Shown one piece after another: positions 34,439-43,141 of a stretch of DNA of 64,000 bases. Under the pieces are notes generated by a model that was given only the letters and a program-made list of their open reading frames with translations, ran no database searches and had not been told where the DNA came from. Positions within the stretch are counted from its first letter, which is position 1. The number at the start of each line of letters is the position of its first letter. Made by a program: the position numbers and the translations under genes. The stretch covers positions 62,001-126,000 of the forward strand of contig NZ_JAAXLA010000005.1 of assembly GCF_012911935.1 (NCBI RefSeq). Direction: 5' to 3'. This DNA is from Pseudonocardia acidicola. Lineage in GTDB: Bacteria > Actinomycetota > Actinomycetes > Mycobacteriales > Pseudonocardiaceae.

Positions 34439-34801
34439 ATGCTTCTGGTCTGCAGGACGTGCCCCCGCGATCGCCGCGACACCGGGTCGTTCGGAGACGC
34501 GGTCCGCGCTGTCACCCGCGCGCCGGCCGCCGACGACGAGGCACCCACCAAGGCGCTGTACGTGAACTGCCTGGGCGCCTGCGACCTGCCGGGCAACGTC
34601 GCGCTGGACGGCATCGGCAAGTCGCGCGTCCGGTTCTCCGGGCTCGCCGCCGAACAGGTCGCCGACCTGCGGACGGCATGCGCCGCCTACGACGCGTCCC
34701 CGACCGGCGATCCCGGCGAGTGGGACGTGCCGGCCGATCTTCGACCAGCGATCTCGGGGGTCGCCCCCAAGCGCGGCCCACGTAGCTCAGCACGACCGTA
34801 A
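34439..34801 (+). CDS. DUF1636 metal-binding protein
   Basis: The 120-residue protein begins MLLVCRTCPRD with a CxxC pair and has the second family motif ALYVNCLGACDLPGNVAL, then GDPGEWDVPADLRP. DUF1636 proteins are predicted thioredoxin-fold ferredoxin-like or metal-binding proteins of unknown partner. It leads the operon behind a duplicated ribosome-binding site. A role in electron or metal supply to the pathway is inferred. Confidence 0.75.
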   Translation: MLLVCRTCPRDRRDTGSFGDAVRAVTRAPAADDEAPTKALYVNCLGACDLPGNVALDGIGKSRVRFSGLAAEQVADLRTACAAYDASPTGDPGEWDVPADLRPAISGVAPKRGPRSSARP

Positions 34802-34840
34802 GCGCACGTCAGGAAGCCCACAGAACAAGGAGAGTGCAGC

Positions 34841-36145
34841 GTGGCACGATTGTTGTTCACGAACGTCAAGGTCTTCGACGGCTCCGACGGCCCGGCGCTG
34901 CCGGGCGAGGTGCTCGTCGAGGACAACCTCATCACCCGGGTCGAGCACACCGTCGGCGCCATCGAGGCCCCCGACGCCGAGCGGATCGACGGCAAGGGCG
35001 CGTTCCTGATGCCCGGTCTGGTCGAGGCGCACTCGCACCTGAGCTACGGCAACGTGGCCACGCTCGAGCAGCAGGGCGACATCCCCCCCGAGGAGAACGT
35101 CCTCAACACGATCAAGGCCGCCGAGCTGATGCTGATGTCCGGCTTCACCTCGCTGTACTCGGCCGCCTCCGCCCGGATGCGCACCGACGTGGTCGTGCGC
35201 AACGCGATCGACTCCGGCCAGTTCCCCGGCCCCCGCATCCGCGCCGCGTCGCCGGAGATCACCTGCACCGGGGGGCTCGGCGACGCCCGGCTCTACCACC
35301 AGGACCGCACCACGTTCTCCCTCATCGCCGACGGCGAGCTGGAAATGCGGAAGATCATCCGTACGGCCTGGCGCGAGGGCGTCGACGTGATCAAGCTGAA
35401 CCTGTCCGGCGACGGGTTCGTCCGCCCTGGCAACGGTGAGCAGACCGCATACACCGAGCAGGAGGTCGCCGCCGCCGCGCAGGAGGCGCAGCTGCGTGGG
35501 TTGTGGATGGCGGCCCATGCCCGGTCGGACAGCTCGGTCAAGCTGGCCCTCAAGTACGGGTTCCGCAACATCTACCACTGCGACTACATCGAAGGTGAGA
35601 CGTTCGATCTGCTGGAGGAGAAGAAGGACTCGATCTTCCTCGCGCCGGCGATCGGCATGATCTACGCCTCGGTCCACGAGGGCAGCCCGTGGGGCCTGAC
35701 CCCCGAGGTGAACGAGGTCATCGGCTACAAGAAGATGCTCGATACGTGCCCCGGCGTGTACGCGGAGCTGCAGAAGCGCGGGCTGCGCATCATGCCGGGC
35801 GGCGACTACGGGTTCGCCTGGAACCCGATCGGCAACAACGCCCGCGACCTCGAACACTTCGTCGAGCTGCTCGGCTTCTCCCCCACCTACACGCTCATGT
35901 CGGCCACCAAGTGGGGCGGCGAGTGCATGGGTATCGACAACCTCGGGATGATCAAGGAGGGCTGGCTCGCCGACGTCCTCCTCGTCGACGGCGACCCGCT
36001 CGACGACATCCGCATCCTGCAGGACCGCGACAACATCGTGATGGTGCTCAAGGACGGCGTCATCCACAAGCGCGACCTGCGCTACTTCGACCCGGCGGCC
36101 GCCGATCGTGGCGCGACCGTCGAGACCGCTGAGAGGATCGCCTAG
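34841..36145 (+). CDS. Metal-dependent amidohydrolase (imidazolonepropionase-like)
   Basis: The 434-residue enzyme has the full ligand set of the binuclear amidohydrolases: H64 and H66 in GLVEAHSHLSYG, a probable carboxylated K185 in DVIKLNLSGDG, H226 in WMAAHARSD, H246 in NIYHCDYIEG and D322 in MPGGDYGFAW. N- and C-terminal strands form the small beta-sandwich (LVDGDPLDDIRILQD near the end). It hydrolyses a cyclic amide, ester or related bond. It starts at GTG 34841 after AAGGAGAG. It lies 39 nt after the DUF1636 gene and is central to the operon. Confidence 0.85.
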   Translation: MARLLFTNVKVFDGSDGPALPGEVLVEDNLITRVEHTVGAIEAPDAERIDGKGAFLMPGLVEAHSHLSYGNVATLEQQGDIPPEENVLNTIKAAELMLMSGFTSLYSAASARMRTDVVVRNAIDSGQFPGPRIRAASPEITCTGGLGDARLYHQDRTTFSLIADGELEMRKIIRTAWREGVDVIKLNLSGDGFVRPGNGEQTAYTEQEVAAAAQEAQLRGLWMAAHARSDSSVKLALKYGFRNIYHCDYIEGETFDLLEEKKDSIFLAPAIGMIYASVHEGSPWGLTPEVNEVIGYKKMLDTCPGVYAELQKRGLRIMPGGDYGFAWNPIGNNARDLEHFVELLGFSPTYTLMSATKWGGECMGIDNLGMIKEGWLADVLLVDGDPLDDIRILQDRDNIVMVLKDGVIHKRDLRYFDPAAADRGATVETAERIA

Positions 36146-36149
36146 AACG

Positions 36150-36926
36150 ATGGCAGTGCACGACGTAGCAGTCGAGGTCACGGGGTCCGGCCCCGGGCTT
36201 CTCCTCATCCCCGGCATCGGGGCCACCGGCAACATCTTCGGCCCGCAGGTGGGCGCCCTGAGCCGATTCTTCACCGTCATCCGGCCCGACCTCCGCGGAT
36301 CCGGCCGCAGCGCGACGACCGGCACGATCAGTACCGCGACGCTGGTGGAGGACCTCGTCGCGGTGATCGACCAGCACGGCGGCGGCGCGCCGGTCGACGT
36401 CGTCGGGTGGTCCTACGGCTCGGTCCTCGCCCAGCACCTCGCCGTCGGGCATCCGGGCCTGGTGCGCAGCTTGGCCCTGCTCGGTCCGCTCGGTGCCCCG
36501 TCCGAGCAGGGTCGCGCCGGACTGCGGCAGCGCGCAACGACGGCCCGTGAGCAGGGCATGGTTTCCATCGCCGACGCGACCGTCGAGGTCGCCACGTCGG
36601 CCAGCACCCGGACCAACCGGCCGGAGGTCGCCGCGTTCGTCCGGGAACTGGTCATGCGGCAGGACCCCGAGGGCTACGCGCAGATTTGCGAAGCCACGGC
36701 GGCGAGCGAGCCCGCCGAGGTCGAGCACATCGACTGCCCCACGTTGCTGATCACCGGCGACGAGGACCTGACCGGGCCACCGCCGGTCGCACGAGCACTG
36801 GCCGACCGCATCAAGGGCTCGCACCTCGAGGTGCTGTCCCGGTGCGCGCACTGGCTCACCCTCGAACGTCCTGTCGAGGTCACCGACCTGCTGCTGAACT
36901 TCTACTTCGGCCCCGCTGCCCACTGA
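36150..36926 (+). CDS. Alpha/beta hydrolase (enol-lactonase-like)
   Basis: The 258-residue protein from ATG 36150 has S88 in VVGWSYGSVLA (84-94), acid in LLITGDEDLTGPP and histidine in SRCAHWLTLERP. The opening GPGLLLIPGIGATGNIFGPQ is typical of 3-oxoadipate enol-lactonase and related C-C or ester hydrolases. It starts 4 nt after the preceding stop, so it is cotranscribed and probably opens a lactone or ester made earlier in the pathway. Confidence 0.85.
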   Translation: MAVHDVAVEVTGSGPGLLLIPGIGATGNIFGPQVGALSRFFTVIRPDLRGSGRSATTGTISTATLVEDLVAVIDQHGGGAPVDVVGWSYGSVLAQHLAVGHPGLVRSLALLGPLGAPSEQGRAGLRQRATTAREQGMVSIADATVEVATSASTRTNRPEVAAFVRELVMRQDPEGYAQICEATAASEPAEVEHIDCPTLLITGDEDLTGPPPVARALADRIKGSHLEVLSRCAHWLTLERPVEVTDLLLNFYFGPAAH

Positions 36927-36941
36927 CCCGGAGAGATCACC

Positions 36942-37799
36942 ATGGAATTCATGCGCCTCGGTCCGCGCGGACATGAGCGTCCTGTCGTCCGTCAGGGCGA
37001 CACGGTCCACGACATGTCCTCGCTGACGAACGACATCGACGGCATCTTCTTCGACGACGGCGGGATCGGTCGCACCCGAACCGCACTGGCGGACGGGTCG
37101 CTCCCGGTCATCAGCGGTTGGGAGAACGAGCGCGTCGGTGCGCCGGTCGCGCGGCCCGGCGCCGTGATCTGCGTCGGGCAGAACTACGCCGCACACGTCG
37201 CCGAGTGCGGCCTGTCCACCCCGGAACACCCGGTGGTGTTCCTCAAGCACCCCAACACCGTCGTCGGCCCCTACGACGACGTCGCGATACCGCGCGGGTG
37301 CACGCACACCGACTGGGAGGTCGAGCTCACGGTGGTCATTGGCCGCCGCGCGCAGTACGTCGACTCCCCCGAGGAAGCGCAGCAGTACATCGCCGGTTAT
37401 ACGATCAGCAACGGCGTGTCGGAACGCGACCTGCAGAACAACAGGTCCGGTGGGCAGTGGACCAAGGGCAAGACAGCCGCGACGTTCTGCCCCGTCGGCC
37501 CGGTGCTCGTGCCCGCGGACGAGATCGACCCGCAGGTGCTCGACATCCGGTCCTTCGTCAACGGGGAACCCCGCCAGGACTCCAACACCAAGGACATGAT
37601 CTTCAAGGCGGCGTGGCTCGTCTCGGACCTGTCGCAGTACATGATCCTGGAGCCCGGCGACATCGTCCTGACCGGCACGCCGGGTGGTGTCGCGCTCGGC
37701 GGCCGGTTCCCCTACCTGCAGGAGGGAGACGTCGTCGAGGTCGAGATCGAGAAGCTCGGGCGGCAGCGTCAACAGCTCGTCGCGTGGGACAAGGCGTGA
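36942..37799 (+). CDS. Fumarylacetoacetate hydrolase (FAH)-family protein
   Basis: The 285-residue protein has the FAH-fold core: VICVGQNYAAHVAECG, PVVFLKHPNTVVGPYDD, metal-site DWEVELTVVIGRRA, the long catalytic loop TISNGVSERDLQNNRSGGQW then TKGKTAATFCPVGPVLV, and DIVLTGTPGGVALGG. Members are hydrolases, decarboxylases or isomerases of 2-oxo-enoate intermediates. It starts at ATG 36942 behind GGAGAG, 15 nt after the hydrolase. Confidence 0.88.
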   Translation: MEFMRLGPRGHERPVVRQGDTVHDMSSLTNDIDGIFFDDGGIGRTRTALADGSLPVISGWENERVGAPVARPGAVICVGQNYAAHVAECGLSTPEHPVVFLKHPNTVVGPYDDVAIPRGCTHTDWEVELTVVIGRRAQYVDSPEEAQQYIAGYTISNGVSERDLQNNRSGGQWTKGKTAATFCPVGPVLVPADEIDPQVLDIRSFVNGEPRQDSNTKDMIFKAAWLVSDLSQYMILEPGDIVLTGTPGGVALGGRFPYLQEGDVVEVEIEKLGRQRQQLVAWDKA

Positions 37800-38101
37800 T
37801 CTGCGCCGTCGTCACCTATCGCGTTCGGCCCGGCCGGGAAGACGAGGCGGTCACGCTGTTCGGTGAGCTCACCGCCGCGAGCGCGCAGGAACCGGGATGC
37901 CTGACGTTCCGCGTGCACCGCTCGGAGGAGGACCCGCAGGAGTTCCTGCTCTACGAGCGCTACCGCGACGACGCCGGACTCGAAGCGCATCGCAGTTCCG
38001 AGCACTTCACCACGCTGGCGGTCAACGGGCTGTTCCCGTTGCTCGAGAGCCGCGAACCGCGCCTCTACCGCCCACTGCCCGACCAACGGTCCCAGACATG
38101 A
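37796..38101 (+). CDS. Antibiotic-biosynthesis-monooxygenase (ABM) domain protein
   Basis: The 101-residue protein VICAVVTYRVRPGREDEAVT contains TAASAQEPGCLTFRVHRSEE and EFLLYERYRDDAGLEAHRSS then EHFT, the dimeric alpha-beta-barrel ABM fold. ABM proteins are cofactor-free oxygenases, isomerases or quinol-handling enzymes. The GTG start overlaps the FAH stop (GTGA) and its stop overlaps the next ATG (ATGA), so three genes are translationally coupled. Confidence 0.8.
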   Translation: MICAVVTYRVRPGREDEAVTLFGELTAASAQEPGCLTFRVHRSEEDPQEFLLYERYRDDAGLEAHRSSEHFTTLAVNGLFPLLESREPRLYRPLPDQRSQT

Positions 38102-38991
38102 GGTCGTCCACGGCCGTCGCCGTCCTCGGTCTCGGCATCATGGGCGGACCGATGGCGAACAACCTGCTCAGGGCCGGTTACGACGTCATCGGCTACAACA
38201 GAAGCCCCGCCAAGGTCGCGAATTTCGTCGAGCAGGGCGGACGCGGCGCGGAGACGATCGCCGCCGCGGTCCACGACGCCGACGTCATCGTCACGATGCT
38301 GCCCGACTCGCCGGACGTCGAGCAGGTCGTGGCCGGTGAGGACGGTGTGCTCGAGCACGCCGCGTCCGGGGCGTTGTGGATCGACGCCAGCACGATCCGG
38401 CCCGACGTCACGGTGCGCATGGCCGCCGCAGCAGCCGACAAGGGCATCCGTGCTGTTGACGCGCCGGTCTCCGGTGGTGAGGCCGGGGCGATCGAGGGCA
38501 GCCTGTCGATCATGGTCGGCGGCGCGGCCGCCGACGTCGACGCGGCCCGCCCGATCCTCGAGGCCATGGGCACCACCGTCGTGCACGTCGGTCCCGCGGG
38601 GTCCGGTCAGACGGTGAAGGCCGCCAACCAGCTCATCGTGGCTGGCACGATCGAGCTGGTCGCCGAGGCGTTGGTGTTCCTCGATGCGCACGGCGTCGAT
38701 GCGGAGGCCGCGGTGAAAGTTCTCGCCGGTGGTCTTGCGGGAAACCGGATCCTGGACCGCAAGGCGGCCGGGATGATCGCCGGCGACTACACACCCGGGT
38801 TCCGCGTCGACCTGCACCACAAGGACCTCGGCATCGTCACCGCCGCGGCCCGCGAGGCCGGCGTCGCCATCCCGCTCGGGGTAGTCGTTGCCCAGCTGAT
38901 GGGAGCCCTGCGTGCGCGTGGACACGGATCGCTGGACCACTCCGCGTTGCGGCTGCTCGTCGACGAGCTGTCCGGCCGGGCCAGGTCCTGA
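38098..38991 (+). CDS. Beta-hydroxyacid dehydrogenase (3-hydroxyisobutyrate dehydrogenase / tartronate semialdehyde reductase family)
   Basis: The 297-residue enzyme has the NAD(P) motif AVLGLGIMGGPMANNLLRAG near the start, the substrate signature VDAPVSGGEAGAIEGSLSIM, and the catalytic lysine in GSGQTVKAANQLIVAG. It oxidises a beta-hydroxyacid or reduces a semialdehyde. It is the last gene of the operon and ends at 38991. Its role could be removal of a C3/C4 hydroxyacid product. Confidence 0.88.
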   Translation: MRSSTAVAVLGLGIMGGPMANNLLRAGYDVIGYNRSPAKVANFVEQGGRGAETIAAAVHDADVIVTMLPDSPDVEQVVAGEDGVLEHAASGALWIDASTIRPDVTVRMAAAAADKGIRAVDAPVSGGEAGAIEGSLSIMVGGAAADVDAARPILEAMGTTVVHVGPAGSGQTVKAANQLIVAGTIELVAEALVFLDAHGVDAEAAVKVLAGGLAGNRILDRKAAGMIAGDYTPGFRVDLHHKDLGIVTAAAREAGVAIPLGVVVAQLMGALRARGHGSLDHSALRLLVDELSGRARS

Positions 38992-39094
38992 CCGCGCGGA
39001 CTGCCTCACCCGCACACGAGCGTGCTCCCGAGGGTGGCATCGGCACATGCTCAGCCTCCGTCCTGCGTGATCTCCCTCCGGCGTGGGGGTGTGG

Positions 39095-39246
39095 CGGGTC
39101 CAGGCCTGAGCTGGAACGGCGGCGTTGCAGGAAGGCCCGCTCGGTCTGGTTGGCGGTCAGGGCGATCGCCTCGTCGCAGGAGGCGAGGGCTTCTGTGATC
39201 CGTCCGAGCCGGGCCAGCAGGTCGGCCCGGGTGGGGCGTCTTCTCA
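39095..39246 (-). pseudogene. C-terminal fragment of an ECF sigma factor
   Basis: The minus strand reads TRADLLARLGRITEALASCD then EAIALTANQTERAFLQRR, the terminal helix pair of ECF sigma factors with C-terminal TPR-like domains (usual pattern A.LL.RLGR..EA...Y..AL.L..N..ER.FL..R). It differs from the intact sigma factor at 13036-14193. The rest of the gene is missing on the side where the IS3 element begins at 39282. Confidence 0.6.
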
Positions 39247-39321
39247 TTCCGTGTAGCGGGCGGTTACGCACGCTCCTCGACGGGACTGCCCCGAGTTCAG
39301 TTGACTCGTCGGGTGCGGCGG

Positions 39322-40185
39322 TCAGGCCGCGGTAGCGGCGTGGGTGAGTGTCTCGTATTCGACGGGTGTGAGTCGGCCGAGGCGGCGTTGCCGGCGGCGG
39401 CGGTGGTAGGTCCTCTCGATCCAGGTGATGATCGCCAGCCGGAGTTCTTCGCGGGTGGTCCAGCGCTGGCGGTCGAGGACGTTTTTCTGCAGGAGAGCGA
39501 AGAAGGACTCCATCGCGGCGTTGTCGGCGCAGGCGCCGACCCGGCCCATCGACCCGACCAGCCCGTTGTTGTTCAAGGTTCGGACGAAGGCATTCGAGCG
39601 GAACTGACTGCCGCGGTCGGAGTGGACCACGGTGCCGACCGGGTCTCGCCGGATGATGGCGTTGCGCAGCGCCGCCACCGCGAGGGAGGCCTTCATGCGG
39701 GAGTCGATGGAGTAGCCGACGATCCGCCCGGAGTAGACGTCCTTGATCGCGCAGAGGTAGAGCTTGCCCTCGGCCGTGCGGTGTTCGGTGATGTCGGTCA
39801 GCCAGAGGGCATTGGGCGCGGTGGCGGTGAACTGGCGGTCGACCAGGTCGTCGTGCACCGGCGGGCCGGCCTTGCGGGTCAGGCCGGGCTTCGTGGCGAA
39901 GACCGACCAGATCTGCTGTTGCGAGCACAGCCGGGCGACCCGGTTCTCGCCCACCGTCAGGCCGCGTTCGCGCAGCTCGTCGGCGATGAACCGGTAGCCG
40001 AACGCGGGGTCGTCGGCGTGGATGTCGTAGGCGGCGTTGATCAGGTGTGCGTCGTCCCAGTCGCGCTGACTCACCGGGTTCTTGCACCAGGCGTAGTAGG
40101 CCTGTTTCGAGAAGCCCAGTACCCGGCAGGACACCGCGACGGGGATCTTCTCGGCGGCGAGTACACCGACCAGCGGGTAGCTCAT
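39322..40185 (-). CDS. IS3-family transposase OrfB
   Basis: The 287-residue protein has HTH-linker KQAYYAWCKNPV and the rve core with all three acidic residues: D in NALWLTDITEHRTAEGKLYL, D in GTVVHSDRGSQFRSNAFV, E in NAAMESFFALLQKNVLD, ending RRQRRLGRLTPVEYE. It catalyses the cut-and-join steps. Its ATG overlaps the orfA stop (ATGA), where programmed -1 frameshifting usually makes the OrfAB fusion. Confidence 0.92.
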   Translation of the reverse strand: MSYPLVGVLAAEKIPVAVSCRVLGFSKQAYYAWCKNPVSQRDWDDAHLINAAYDIHADDPAFGYRFIADELRERGLTVGENRVARLCSQQQIWSVFATKPGLTRKAGPPVHDDLVDRQFTATAPNALWLTDITEHRTAEGKLYLCAIKDVYSGRIVGYSIDSRMKASLAVAALRNAIIRRDPVGTVVHSDRGSQFRSNAFVRTLNNNGLVGSMGRVGACADNAAMESFFALLQKNVLDRQRWTTREELRLAIITWIERTYHRRRRQRRLGRLTPVEYETLTHAATAA

Positions 40186-40487
40186 TGTGGGAGCACGTCG
40201 CGGGCGAAGTAGGCCGTCGCCCGCCGCAGGATCTCGTTCTCCTGCTCCAGCAGCTTGTTGCGCCGGCGCAACTCCCGCAGCTCCGCCGACTCGTCCTTGC
40301 TTCCCCCGCCCCGATCGGTTGAGGCCGGCGGCGCGAGTCCGTCCTCGCGGTCGGCGATCTTCAGCCAGCGCTGCAGACAGGACTCCGAGATCCCGAAGTC
40401 CCGGGCGATCTGCGCCATCGACGCCTCGCCCTTGCGAGCCACGGCGATGACGTCACGACGGAACTCCGCCGGGAACGGCTTGGGCAC
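40182..40487 (-). CDS. IS3-family transposase OrfA
   Basis: The 101-residue protein MPKPFPAEFRRDVIAVARKG has a helix-turn-helix MAQIARDFGISESCLQRWLK and a leucine-zipper ELRELRRRNKLLEQENEILR. It binds the element ends. Complete and in phase with OrfB. Confidence 0.92.
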   Translation of the reverse strand: MPKPFPAEFRRDVIAVARKGEASMAQIARDFGISESCLQRWLKIADREDGLAPPASTDRGGGSKDESAELRELRRRNKLLEQENEILRRATAYFARDVLPQ

Positions 40488-40700
40488 GATGCTGATCCTT
40501 CCAGCGAGGCCGCAGCCTCACAGGCAAGGAGTCAACCGAACCGGGGGCAGTCCCCACCAGGGGCTCGGCGTGCTGCGGCCCGTCACCGGCTTGACCGAGG
40601 CCGACGGCCGGTCCCGACGGGCCCCGAGTTCATCGGCCACGTCCGCTGGGCGTCGACGCCACGGCCGCGCACGTGGGGCATACCCTGGTATCAAGATCAC

Positions 40701-41222
40701 GTGCCTCAACCAGGACAGACAGCGTTGGTGCTGCCGGTTCCTGCTGCTGATCCGCTGCTGACGGCGGTGGCAGCCCAGTACCCGGACACGGTGCGCGAGG
40801 GTCTTCCCGCGCATCTCACGGTGCTGTATCCGTTCGTGCCGGCCGACGAGTTGGACGCGTCGGTCATCGAGGCGTGCGCCCGGATCGTGGACGGTCTCGC
40901 GCCGCTTCCCGTGCGCTTCGCACGTTGCCGGGCGCGACCCGGGTTGATCTACCTGGCCCCCGAGCCGCCCGACCAGGTGCAACGACTACTCGAGGCGGTC
41001 TGGGCGAGGTGGCCCGACATTCCCCCCTACGGTGGGAAGTACGCGGACGCCTCGGCCCACGTGAGCATCGCTCTCGGCCCCCAGGAAGCGGATCGGGACG
41101 CGATCGTGCGCCTTGTCGAACCGCTCTTGCCGATCAAGTCGCGGCTTGCGGAACTCCAGGTCGCAGTACTCGGTGAGGGAGGCTGGGCGATTCGCAGCAG
41201 ACTTCCGTTTGGCGGTCGGTGA
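40701..41222 (+). CDS. 2H phosphoesterase (2'-5' RNA ligase family)
   Basis: The 173-residue protein has the two H-x-T/S-x motifs that define the superfamily: GLPAHLTVLYPFVP (35-48) and ASAHVSIALGPQ (116-127). The fold is two pseudo-repeats around these histidines. Activity would be on 2',3'-cyclic phosphates or 2'-5' linkages of RNA. It is a single gene 147 nt beyond the IS3 element; residues 1-20 may be affected by start choice (GTG 40701). Confidence 0.8.
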   Translation: MPQPGQTALVLPVPAADPLLTAVAAQYPDTVREGLPAHLTVLYPFVPADELDASVIEACARIVDGLAPLPVRFARCRARPGLIYLAPEPPDQVQRLLEAVWARWPDIPPYGGKYADASAHVSIALGPQEADRDAIVRLVEPLLPIKSRLAELQVAVLGEGGWAIRSRLPFGGR

Positions 41223-41347
41223 GGTCAATATCCCGCAGCGGTTCGATCCTCGGTTGCAGCGATGCGCCGGTCAGCGAAGGCCTGCGAGACTCTCGCCAAC
41301 TGTCGACGGCGGCTCCAGACTGACCCCCTAGCGTCGGATTGGGATTG

Positions 41348-41374
41348 ACCCCCTCTGCTCGACACTGAGGGGGT
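41348..41374. terminator. Hairpin at the end of the IS5 remnant
   Basis: ACCCCCTC (41348-41355) pairs with GAGGGGGT (41367-41374) across 11 nt, followed by GTTGT on the + strand. It could stop + transcripts from the 2H gene; a sister sequence GACCCCCTAG lies at 41321-41330. Confidence 0.5.
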
Positions 41375-41379
41375 GTTGT

Positions 41380-41797
41380 CCGTGGATGCTGCTGGCCTTA
41401 CCCCGGTCGGTCGGGTTGCGACCGGTCAGCTCGCCCCCCCTTTTCGCCCGCACCGACTTCGCCCGCACCGACACCGCGTCGATGCGGGCGCGTGACCAGT
41501 CCAGCAGTTCGGCCTCGGACAGCTCGTCGAGCACCCGCCGGTGCAGCCGGTCCCAGACCCCGGCGGCCTCCCACTCCCGCAGCCGACGCCACGCGGTGTG
41601 CCCGGAGCCGCAGCCCAGCTGCGGGGGCAGGTCGCGCCACCGGCAGCCGGTGTGCAGCACGAACAGGATCCCCTCCAGCGCGGCCCGGTCGTCGATGCGC
41701 GGGCGCCCACCCGGGCCGCAGGACGGGGCGGGATCAACGGCTCGATCAGCTCCCGGAGCCGATCCTCGACCAACCGCTGCTGCTTGCGTACCGCCAC
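41380..41797 (-). mobile_element. IS5-family transposase remnant
   Basis: Starting at ATG 41797: MAVRKQQRLVEDRLRELIEP, LIPPRP, a one-base shift, then GGRPRIDDRAALEGILFVLH, TGCRWRDLPPQLGCGSGHTA, WRRLREWEAAGVWDRLHRRV and LLDWSRARIDAVSVRAK...GGELTGRNPTDRGK. It stops where the DDE core would begin. A 12-bp tandem duplication doubles VRAK. It is inactive. Confidence 0.75.
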
Positions 41798-41929
41798 GCC
41801 GAATGAAGATCAACGATCAAGGCGTGCAGATCACGTACCGACACGCCAGGTTATGACACCAGGTCTTAAGGCAGCGGGCCTGAGTAGGGCGGCCAGGTTG
41901 GTGCTGGATGAGGTGGCCTGATGCTCCCT

Positions 41930-43141
41930 TCAGCGAGCGGCGAGTTCCCGACGGGCCAGGGCATCGCGATGAACCTCGTCGGGTCCGTCGGCGAGGCGTA
42001 GGTAGCGGGCCTGCGACCACAGCATTGCCAGGGGCAGGTCCTGGCTGACGCCGGCGCCGCCGTGCACCTGGATGGCCTTGTCGATGATCCATTGCACGGT
42101 GCCGGGTGCGGCGACCTTGATAGCGCTGATCTCGGTGCGGGCGGCCTTGGCGCCGGCGGTGTCCATCATCCAGGCGGCCTTGAGGGTGAGCAGCCGCAGT
42201 TGCTCGATCCGGACGCGGGATTCGGCGATCCAGTGTCGGATGATGCCCTGGTCGGCGAGTGGTTTACCGAACGCGACCCGGCGGTTGGCGCGGTCGCACA
42301 TGAGTTCCAGGGCTCGTTCGGCCATGCCGATCAGGCGCATGCAGTGGTGGATGCGGCCCGGGCCGAGGCGGGCCTGGGCGAGGGCGAAACCGCCGCCGCG
42401 TTCACCGAGCAGATTGGCCGCGGGGACCCGGGCGCCGTCGAAGACGATCTCGGCGTGGCCGCCGTGGGCGCCGTCGTCGAAGCCGAAGACCTCCAGGCCG
42501 CGGAGCACCTCGACTCCGGGGGTGTCCCGCGGGACGAGCACGATGGACTGTCTGCGGTGGGCGGGGGCGTCGGGGTCGGTCACGCCCATGACGATGAGCA
42601 GCCGGCATTGCGGGGCGAGGGCGCCGGTGGACCACCATTTGCGGCCGGTGATGGTGAAGCCGTCGCCGTCGGGGGTGATACGGGTGCTGATGTTGGTGGC
42701 GTCGGAGCTGGCCACGTCGGGCTCGGTCATGCAGAACGCGGATCGGATCCGGGCGTCGAGCAACGGCTCCAACCAGTCCTGGCGCTGCTGCTCGGTGGCG
42801 GCGATGGCCAGCAGTTCCATGTTCCCGGTGTCGGGAGCGGCGCAGTTCAGCGCCTCGGGGGCGATGAGCGGACTGCGACCGGTGATCTCGGCGAGTGGGG
42901 CGTACTGGGCGTGGCTGAGCCCGGGGCCGTAACGGGGGTCGGGCAGGAACAGGTTCCACAGCCCGCGGCGGCGGGCCTCACGGGTCAGCTCGGCCATCAC
43001 CGGTGGCCGGTCCCATCGGTTCTCTGCGCCGGCGGTCTGTTCGTGGAACACCGGCTCGGCCGGGTAGACGTGGCTGTCCATGAACTCGAGCAGCTGCTCG
43101 CGCAGGTGCTCGGTCTTCGGGTCGTGGCCGAAGTCCATCAA
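41930..43141 (-). CDS. Acyl-CoA dehydrogenase (ACAD10/11-like)
   Basis: The 403-residue flavoprotein shows the FAD/substrate motif FCMTEPDVASSDATNISTRI, GRKWWSTGA, the C-terminal QVHGGAGVSQDLPLAMLWSQ then ARYLRLADGPDEVHRDALAR. The latter, with arginines in a YLRLADGPDE..R.A pattern, is typical of the ACAD10/11 group acting on long or 4-hydroxy acyl-CoAs. It lies beside an APH-fold kinase gene (4-nt overlap), which in ACAD10/11 is a fused domain. The pair may phosphorylate and eliminate a 4-hydroxyacyl-CoA. Confidence 0.88.
   Translation of the reverse strand: MMDFGHDPKTEHLREQLLEFMDSHVYPAEPVFHEQTAGAENRWDRPPVMAELTREARRRGLWNLFLPDPRYGPGLSHAQYAPLAEITGRSPLIAPEALNCAAPDTGNMELLAIAATEQQRQDWLEPLLDARIRSAFCMTEPDVASSDATNISTRITPDGDGFTITGRKWWSTGALAPQCRLLIVMGVTDPDAPAHRRQSIVLVPRDTPGVEVLRGLEVFGFDDGAHGGHAEIVFDGARVPAANLLGERGGGFALAQARLGPGRIHHCMRLIGMAERALELMCDRANRRVAFGKPLADQGIIRHWIAESRVRIEQLRLLTLKAAWMMDTAGAKAARTEISAIKVAAPGTVQWIIDKAIQVHGGAGVSQDLPLAMLWSQARYLRLADGPDEVHRDALARRELAAR

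Larger units (their letters stand above)
39282..40554 (-). mobile_element. Complete IS3-family element
   Basis: The ends are imperfect 27-bp inverted repeats: GGGACTGCCCCGAGTTCA then GTTGACTC at 39282-39307, against GGGACTGCCCCCGGTTCG then GTTGACTC reading inward from 40554. Between them are orfA and orfB with intact frames and a DDE motif, so it may be active. No 3-bp target duplication is obvious. Confidence 0.85.
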
